Shown: one piece after another, positions 58,801-64,000 of the stretch
Layout of the letters: each line of letters opens with the position of its first letter
Numbering within the stretch: the stretch's first letter is position 1
Assembly: GCA_003117195.1 (NCBI GenBank)
Contig: BDSI01000019.1
Span: forward strand, 558,001 to 622,000
Source of the DNA: Eudorina sp. 2006-703-Eu-15
Lineage: Eukaryota; Chlorophyta; Chlorophyceae; Chlamydomonadales; Volvocaceae
Length of the DNA: 64,000 nt
Direction of reading: 5' to 3'
Position numbers and translations under genes: made by a program
Notes under the pieces: model-generated
Told to the model about the DNA's origin: nothing
What the model saw: the letters and a program-made list of their open reading frames with translations, nothing else
Database searches by the model: none

Positions 58801-61684
58801 GCCGCGTGCTGCTGCAAAGGCGGCGGCGGCGGCAGAGGGGCCGGTGGCGGTGGCGGCGGCGGCTGTGCCGCCGCCGCCGGGAGCGGTGCGCGCGGCGGCA
58901 GCACGACGCGCGCCCCCGCCATCCTGAGCAGTGAGGCGGTGGCGGCACTGAGGTGGACGCACATGGGGGCGCTGTTGGTCTCCATGCGGCTGGCGGTGTT
59001 CTGATGGGGGGCGGGGTAGGAGGGGGCGGGGAGGGAGGGAGGGAGGGGAGGGAGGGAGGGGAGATTAGAAACCAGAAACGAGGGAGGGGAGGGAGGGGAG
59101 GGAGGGTTTCGCCGGCAATCCGGGAGGGGAGGGAGGGGAGGGGAGGGAGGGGAGGGGAGGGAGGGAGGGGAGGGAGGGAGGGGAGATTAGAAACCAGAAA
59201 CGAGGGAGGGAGGGAGGGGAGGGAGGGTTTCGCCGGCAATCCGGGAGGGGAGGGAGGGGAGGGGAGGGAGGGGAGGGGAGGGGAGGGAGGGGAGGGAGGG
59301 AGGGGAGATTAGAAACCAGAAACGAGGGAGGGGAGGGAGGGGAGGGAGGGTTTCGCCGGCAATCCGGGAGGGGAGGGAGGGGAGGGGAGGGAGGGGAGGG
59401 GAGGGGAGGGAGGGGAGGGAGGGTTTCGCCGCCCGAGTGCGGCAACCCGGCAACAGGAAGGCAACAGGAAGGCAGGCAGCCGCCCGGTATCTTGCCACCC
59501 CCCATGGTGCTGCCCCCAGCCCCCAGCCCCCCGCCCCCCGCCCCCGCCCCCCAGCCCCACCCCCAGCCCCACCCCAGCCCCACCCCAGCCCCACCCCAGC
59601 CCCACCCCAGCCCCACCCCCAGCCAGTCCCATGACCCACCACGGTGTCGCCTGGAGGGTGGGGAGGTGGCGTCGGTTGGTTCCGAGGGTCAGAGGGTCAG
59701 AAGGGGGGGACCGGGAGGCGGTGGGCGCGGCGCCGACATGCGCACATCCGCACACGGTGTGAGGGAGGGGTGCAGGAGGGAGGGAGACAGGGTCAAACGG
59801 TAGGAGGGGAAGAGAGGCGGGCCGCCGACACGGCGATAGAGCTGTGGGCAGGGACGGCCAGGCGGATTGGCATCACAACACAACACCCCACCCCAGCTCA
59901 GTTTACAATGTCTACCAATGTTCTGGCCCCCACCCCCACCCCACCTCACCCCGGTCGAAACCTCACCCCGGGCAACGAAAGGACATTCGGACGGGACACA
60001 TACACACACACACGCCCGTCGCTTCTCTAAACACACACACGCCACATGCCTTCTAGGTCGGTATCATTAATATTAATTCGGTTCGGGTACCGCTGGGTCG
60101 CCCATTTCCTGCCGGGTCTTGTTTTGTTCTGCAACTTTTGTCGGTGATGGCGCGGCTGCCTTGTTGCTGTTTTCATGTTCTCCAATTCGCAGGTTGTTAT
60201 GGTAAGTACATTGGCGCTTGGTTTGGGTCGGGTGGGTCTCATATCTAAACACACACACGCCCATGCTCGCGAGCACCCCCTCCCCCCTCCCCCCTCCCCC
60301 CTCCCCCTCCCCCCGCCCCCCTCCCCCCTCCCCCCGCCCCCACCCACCGAAGAGGCAGTACCGCGGCATGCGCTGCCCGATCACCCCCGCCACCACGGGC
60401 CCGAGTGCAGCCCGATCCGGATCTTGACGCGCATCTCCTCCTCGCCCACCCGAGTCGTGAACTTCTCCACCATGGAGATCATGTCCTGGCGGGGGTGGGG
60501 GGGGCGGGGGGAGGAGGGGAGGGAGAGGTTGGGTGGTGGGGTCATCCGCGGCGTGTCAACGGCCGGGCGGGGCCTAGGGTCTACCTCTAAGGTTTCACCA
60601 GGATTCAACAGGTGGAGTTCGATGGCGGGGACGCCGGGAGGGGGCCCCCGACTTTGCCCCGACTGAACTGTACATGTGAACAAAAGCGCCACGTGGGGCC
60701 TAGGGTTAAACTAGGGCTTAAGCGGGGTTCAACAGGTGGAGTTCGCACCCTCGCCACAGGAAGGGATCGCCCTCACCGCATCACCGCGCCGCCGCCGCCC
60801 TCCCGCCATCGACCCACCTCCAGCCCGCGCACAATGACGCCACTGACCCACGGGTCGCACCGTCAGCCCCCGTCGGCCCCCTGACCTGCCGTGCGGGACC
60901 ACACCCTCCCCCGCTGCAGCGGCCCCCAGCAGCAGCAGCGGCAGCAGCAGCAGCAGCGGCAGCGGCAGCCCGCCCCCCCCCTGGGCCCCCTCTTTCTCTC
61001 CCCCCCTCCACACACACAGCAGCGCAGTTTGGAAAATGTCTACAAAATGCCCATACCTCCCCCACACCCCCCCCCCACACACACCTGCGCCATGCCCGCC
61101 ATGCGCACCGCCGCCCGGACGGGATCCTCTCTGACGGGGCAGCCGGCCACACACATAAAGGCTGCGGAGTGGGGTGGGAGGGGGTGTTGGGGTTACGGGG
61201 TCGGATCAGGAGGTTTGGGTGGGCTTCTTCTTAAACACGTTTTGTATGTGAAGCGCTAGGGGTTGAGGATACTGCGCCACAGGTGGTGGTGGCGGTGGCG
61301 GTGGTGGTGGGTGGGGGGGGGGGGGTTAGCGGGGAGATCAGCACCGTCGAGGTTATGGGCTGAGGCAAGCCTGGAGTCGTTAAATTGAAGGATAATGAGA
61401 AGCGTTGGACGAGGGGGGGTTCCAGCGGCCCGGCCGGCGGCGGTGCGGGCGGACATCCGGGGGGCCCACAAGGGGAGTCCAGACGGGGTCAGCCACCGGA
61501 GCCCACACGGACCGGGGCTGTCCCCGGCCGCCGCCGCGGCCCAGGCCAGGCCCACACGTGGGGGCGGCCGCACCCCTTAGCAGTGCACCCATTAGCCACC
61601 CAGTCACCCACCCACCGTCGCCGATCGTCTCGACTGCGGTGATGCGGTGTCCGCGGGTCCGCGCAAACAGGTTAGCACCAGAGC

Positions 61685-61716
<32 letters not shown>

Positions 61717-63219
61717 AGCGGGGAGAGGGGGCCGGCGACAGGAGGGCACCGGGGCGAGGGGAGAGGGGCCAGGTCGAGTTCAGTACCGCGACTCTGCTTC
61801 CGGTCGCATCCTGTGATGGCGAAGAATGTTGTAATCAATGTGTTTGTCGTATCCGATGAGTCGGACTACGAAACCCCCCTAGCCACCCAGCCACCCAACC
61901 AACCCCCTCCCATCCCGCCCCGGGCCCCCCCAAGCACCCAGCCATCCAGCTCTTCCCCCCCCCCCCGACACCCCCCCGCCCCCCAGCCTCCCCCCCACCC
62001 ACCCTTGTACACGCCGTGTTTGTCGCACAGCTTGTCGAACTGCGTGTACAGCTCGTTGAGCAGCCGTACCACCTGCAGCGCCGTAAGCTGTGAGGCCACC
62101 TCCGTGTACGACACAATGTCCGAGAAGAGGATGGTGACGGGGTCCAGGAACTCCTCCACCACCGTCTGCTCGCCCCTCTGGAGCCTCATGATGATCTGGG
62201 GGGGGGCCGGGGGGGGGGGAGGGGGAGGGGGGGGGGGGGTGGGGGGGGGGGTGGGGGGGAGGGGGGGGGGTGGGGGGGGGTGCCGGGGGGGGGGAGGGGG
62301 GGTGGGGGGGGGGGCCGGGGAGGGGGAGGGAGGGAGGGCACCGTACAGGAAGTTGGTAGACATATTGGAGGGAGGGAGGGAGGAGGGAGGGAGGGGGGAG
62401 GAGGGAGGGGGGAGGGAGGGGGGAGGGAGAGGGGACAAACGGATCGACGGGCCCAGCACGGGCCCAGCACGGCCCAGCACCAGGGGACGTGCGGACGGGG
62501 GTTGGGGTGCCTCGGGCCCTGAACCGACGTCGACGCCTGCCTGCTCACCTCCTTCCTGCCCTCCTGCCCTCCTGCCGTCCTCGACAGTCGCACGCAGGGC
62601 CCCTCCACCGCAGGGCCGCACCCACCGTCGGGTGACCCACGGGTCGAGGGCCGCCCTCAACGAAGTGCCTCATCCTCCCCAGCACCCCTCGCCCTCCCAA
62701 ACCCCCTCCCGCACCCAGAACGCCTCATTCCTCCCTCCCCTCGCCCTCGCCCTCCTCCCACAGCCCCTCCCACAGCCCCTCCCACAGCCCCCCTCCCGCC
62801 ACCCCTCCCTCACCCCCTCCCTCAGCCCCTCCCACAGCCCCTCCCTCAGCCCTTCCCTTTCCCCTCCCTCCGCCCCCGCCCCTCCCTTTCCCTCCGCCCA
62901 CCTTGCGCGGCAGCATCGCCTGCAGCAGCATGTTGTGTTTCTCCTGCGTCACCATAACCCACAGCACCAGCCCCGCCACCAGCACCGCCCCCACCACCAC
63001 CGCCGCTACGCAAGGGCCCCGCCAGGCCGGCACCCAGCCGCCCGCCGGCGCCACCTCCAGCACCCAGTGCAGGTTGAACTTAGTGATGGAGGCGCTGACG
63101 GGGTCCGATGGGGGGGGTGACGTGGCCACGATGACGGCCGCACCGTTGATGACGTCAGGCAGCTGGCGCAGGCGGTAGCGGTAGCCCTGAGCCTCCAGGG
63201 AGCCGAAGCGGAAGCCGCT
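55830..63219 (-). CDS. Receptor-type guanylyl cyclase (N-terminus beyond window; frameshift as given)
   Basis: Eight minus-strand exons are visible: 62902-63219, 62003-62195, 61616-61633, 61085-61161, 60348-60485, 59640-59650, 58296-59000 and 55830-58013, about 1,214 residues. The order is: the end of an extracellular sensor region (FRFGSLEAQGYRYRLRQLPD, FNLHWVLEVAPAGGWVPAW), one transmembrane helix (CVAAVVVGAVLVAGLVLW), the MLLQAMLPRK linker, and a class III cyclase domain. Metal-binding Asp residues are in LFSDIVSYTE and VETIGDAF. Glu in VETIGD and Cys in PRYCLFGDTVN are the guanine-selecting residues, and NTASRM supplies the transition-state Asn/Arg. The domain makes cGMP from GTP. VNIKGKGLMHTFWL closes it, followed by a long Gln/Pro/Gly/Ala-rich tail. 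Exons of 18 and 11 nt are required to restore the motif. Exon 60348-60485 is one base short between HSGP and VVAG, so the gene as given is frameshifted. Confidence 0.9.
58077..58120. repeat. TTGGGTGG tandem repeat in a cyclase intron
   Basis: About five TTGGGTGG units. The intron 58014-58295 lacks stop codons in the coding frame, so it can be misread as coding. Confidence 0.85.
59030..59435. repeat. About 122-125-bp tandem repeat in a cyclase intron
   Basis: GATTAGAAACCAGAAACGAG starts at 59065, 59188 and 59308, and GGTTTCGCCGGCAATCCGGG follows each by about 40 bases. Units are padded with GGGAGGGGA runs of variable length. A fourth, partial GGGTTTCGCCG at 59421 changes to unique sequence. 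Confidence 0.92.
59515..59628. repeat. CCCCAGCCCCACC repeat
   Basis: Tandem CCCCAGCCCCA units lie directly beside the 11-nt microexon, on its downstream side in gene orientation. Confidence 0.85.
59891..59932 (+). repeat. Interspersed element in a cyclase intron, antisense to the gene
   Basis: CAGCTCAGTTTACAATGTCT then ACCAATGTTCTGGCCCCC. Both consensus blocks are recognisable. Confidence 0.65.
60027..60050. repeat. CTTCTCTAAACACACACACGCC element
   Basis: A copy of the CA-linked element also seen near 90, 7432, 15235 (inverted), 60240 and 61220. Confidence 0.5.
60208..60268 (+). repeat. GCTTGGTTTGGGTCGGGTGG element linked to CA repeat
   Basis: GCTTGGTTTGGGTCGGG is identical to 40033-40049 in CACTIN intron 6. 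Both copies continue with GGGT(T)CT..T and then CACGCCC, so the repeat unit is at least 45 bases. Confidence 0.65.
61017..61062 (+). repeat. Second interspersed element in a cyclase intron
   Basis: CAGCAGCGCAGTTTGGAAAA then TGTCTACAAAATGCCCATAC with a C-rich end, antisense to the gene. Confidence 0.7.
62196..62338. repeat. Poly-G tract, intron right after the first cyclase-domain exon
   Basis: Runs of 6-10 G separated by single A, T or CC. Since the gene is on the minus strand, this is the long poly-C pyrimidine tract preceding the acceptor at 62196. Confidence 0.95.
62338..62373 (-). repeat. Third interspersed element in a cyclase intron, sense to the gene
   Basis: Minus strand: AATATGTCTACCAACTTCCT then GTACGGTGCCC, close to the consensus right half. 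Confidence 0.7.
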
Positions 63220-63239
63220 CTGCGGAGGGAGGGTGGGAG

Positions 63240-63860
63240 ACGTGTGTTGCCGAGGGGGTGAGAGGGTGAGGGGTTGAGGGGGTATAGGGGGTGAGGGGGT
63301 ATAGGGGGTGAGGGGGTATAGGGGGTGAGGGGTATAGGGGGTGAGGGGTATAGGGGGTGAGGGGGTATAGGGGGTGAGGGGTATAGGGGGTGAGGGGGTA
63401 TAGGGGGTGAGGGGGTATAGGGGGTGAGGGGGTATAGGGGGTGAGGGGTATAGGGGGTGAGGGGGTATAGGGGGTGAGGGGGTATAGGGGGTGAGGGGGT
63501 ATAGGGGGTGAGGGGTATAGGGGGTGAGGGGGTATAGGGGGTGAGGGGGTTATAGGGGGTGAGGGGGTATAGGGGGTGAGGGGTATAGGGGGTGAGGGGG
63601 TATAGGGGGTGAGGGGGTATAGGGGGTGAGGGGGTATAGGGGGTGAGGGGGTATAGGGGGTGAGGGGGGTATAGGGGGTGAGGGGTATAGGGGGTGAGGG
63701 GGTATAGGGGGTGAGGGGTATAGGGGGTGAGGGGTATAGGGGGTGAGGGGGTATAGGGGTGAGGGGGTATAGGAGGTGAGGGGGGTATAGGGGGGGTGAG
63801 GGGGTATAGGGGGTGAGGGGGTGAAGGGGTGAGGGGGTATAGGGGGGGTATACGAGGGAG
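63240..63860. repeat. 17-18-bp minisatellite GGGGGTATAGGGGGTGAG
   Basis: About 35 units, each GGGGTATAGGGGGTGAGG with 3-6 G in the first run. It lies in the intron upstream of the first visible cyclase exon. Frames give Pro/Tyr/Thr or similar repeats without meaning. Confidence 0.95.
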
Positions 63861-63869
63861 GAGAGTGTA

Positions 63870-63985
63870 GGAGGGAGGTACAGGGAGGAGGAGTAGGGGA
63901 GTAGGGGGAGGAGGGGGAGGAGGGGGAGGAGGGGGAGGAGGGGAGGAGGGGGAGGAGGGGGAGGAGGGGGAGGAGGGAGCCAAGC
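63870..63985. repeat. GGGGGAGGA repeat at the right edge
   Basis: GGAGGAGGG units continue the purine-rich intron to near the window end. Confidence 0.9.
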
Positions 63986-64000
63986 ACGGGGCCACAGAGC

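Noticed and set aside
59030..59435. Regularly spaced repeats as a CRISPR-like array
   Set aside because: The organism is eukaryotic, the spacers are themselves repetitive purine runs, and the array is in an intron. The 8421-8495 repeat was rejected for the same reasons.

Overview
The window looks like nuclear DNA of a volvocine-type green alga (Chlamydomonas/Volvox relatives). It is very GC-rich. Its genes consist of many short exons joined by GT-AG introns. Proteins carry long Gln, Ala, Gly and Pro runs, introns are packed with minisatellites, and one gene is a receptor-type guanylyl cyclase of the kind that is numerous in these algae. The species cannot be named from sequence alone.

Layout. 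(1) 1-2723: no recognisable gene, with one retroelement 3' end and simple repeats. (2) 2724-5049 (+): the C-terminal 643 codons of a protein that joins a 2-oxoglutarate/Fe(II)-oxygenase-like domain to a Ctr copper-transporter domain. (3) 8029-9899 (-): a five-exon VOC/glyoxalase-fold protein of 144 aa. It shares a roughly 395-bp divergent upstream region with (4) 10295-19691 (+), an 11-exon VPS9-domain Rab5 exchange factor (1,173 aa) whose eighth intron holds a 10-bp satellite. (5) 22.4-32.6 kb: a nested tandem amplification of a gene-like unit with decayed exons, a retroelement insertion in one unit and a micro-inversion in another. (6) 33.6-36.1 kb: relic exons of TPR and ankyrin proteins and a 236-bp hAT-type MITE with perfect 8-bp target-site duplication. 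(7) 36169-46705 (+): a complete 16-exon CACTIN spliceosome factor (756 aa). (8) 48326-51880 (-): a four-exon uncharacterised protein (534 aa) with a possible PD-(D/E)XK-like core and a C-terminal coiled coil. (9) 55830-63219 (-): a receptor guanylyl cyclase whose N-terminus lies beyond the right edge. It has 18-nt and 11-nt microexons and a single-base frameshift in the catalytic core as given.

The genes are unrelated housekeeping or signalling functions (endosome traffic, splicing, copper, cyclic nucleotide), so no operon-like logic applies. What ties the window together is repeat biology. A short interspersed element of about 45-60 bp recurs in the introns of at least three genes in both orientations. 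A second GT/CA-linked element, a palindromic 15-mer, and 3' ends of one retroelement family are also scattered throughout. All exon borders were checked by hand for reading phase; none has transcript support here.
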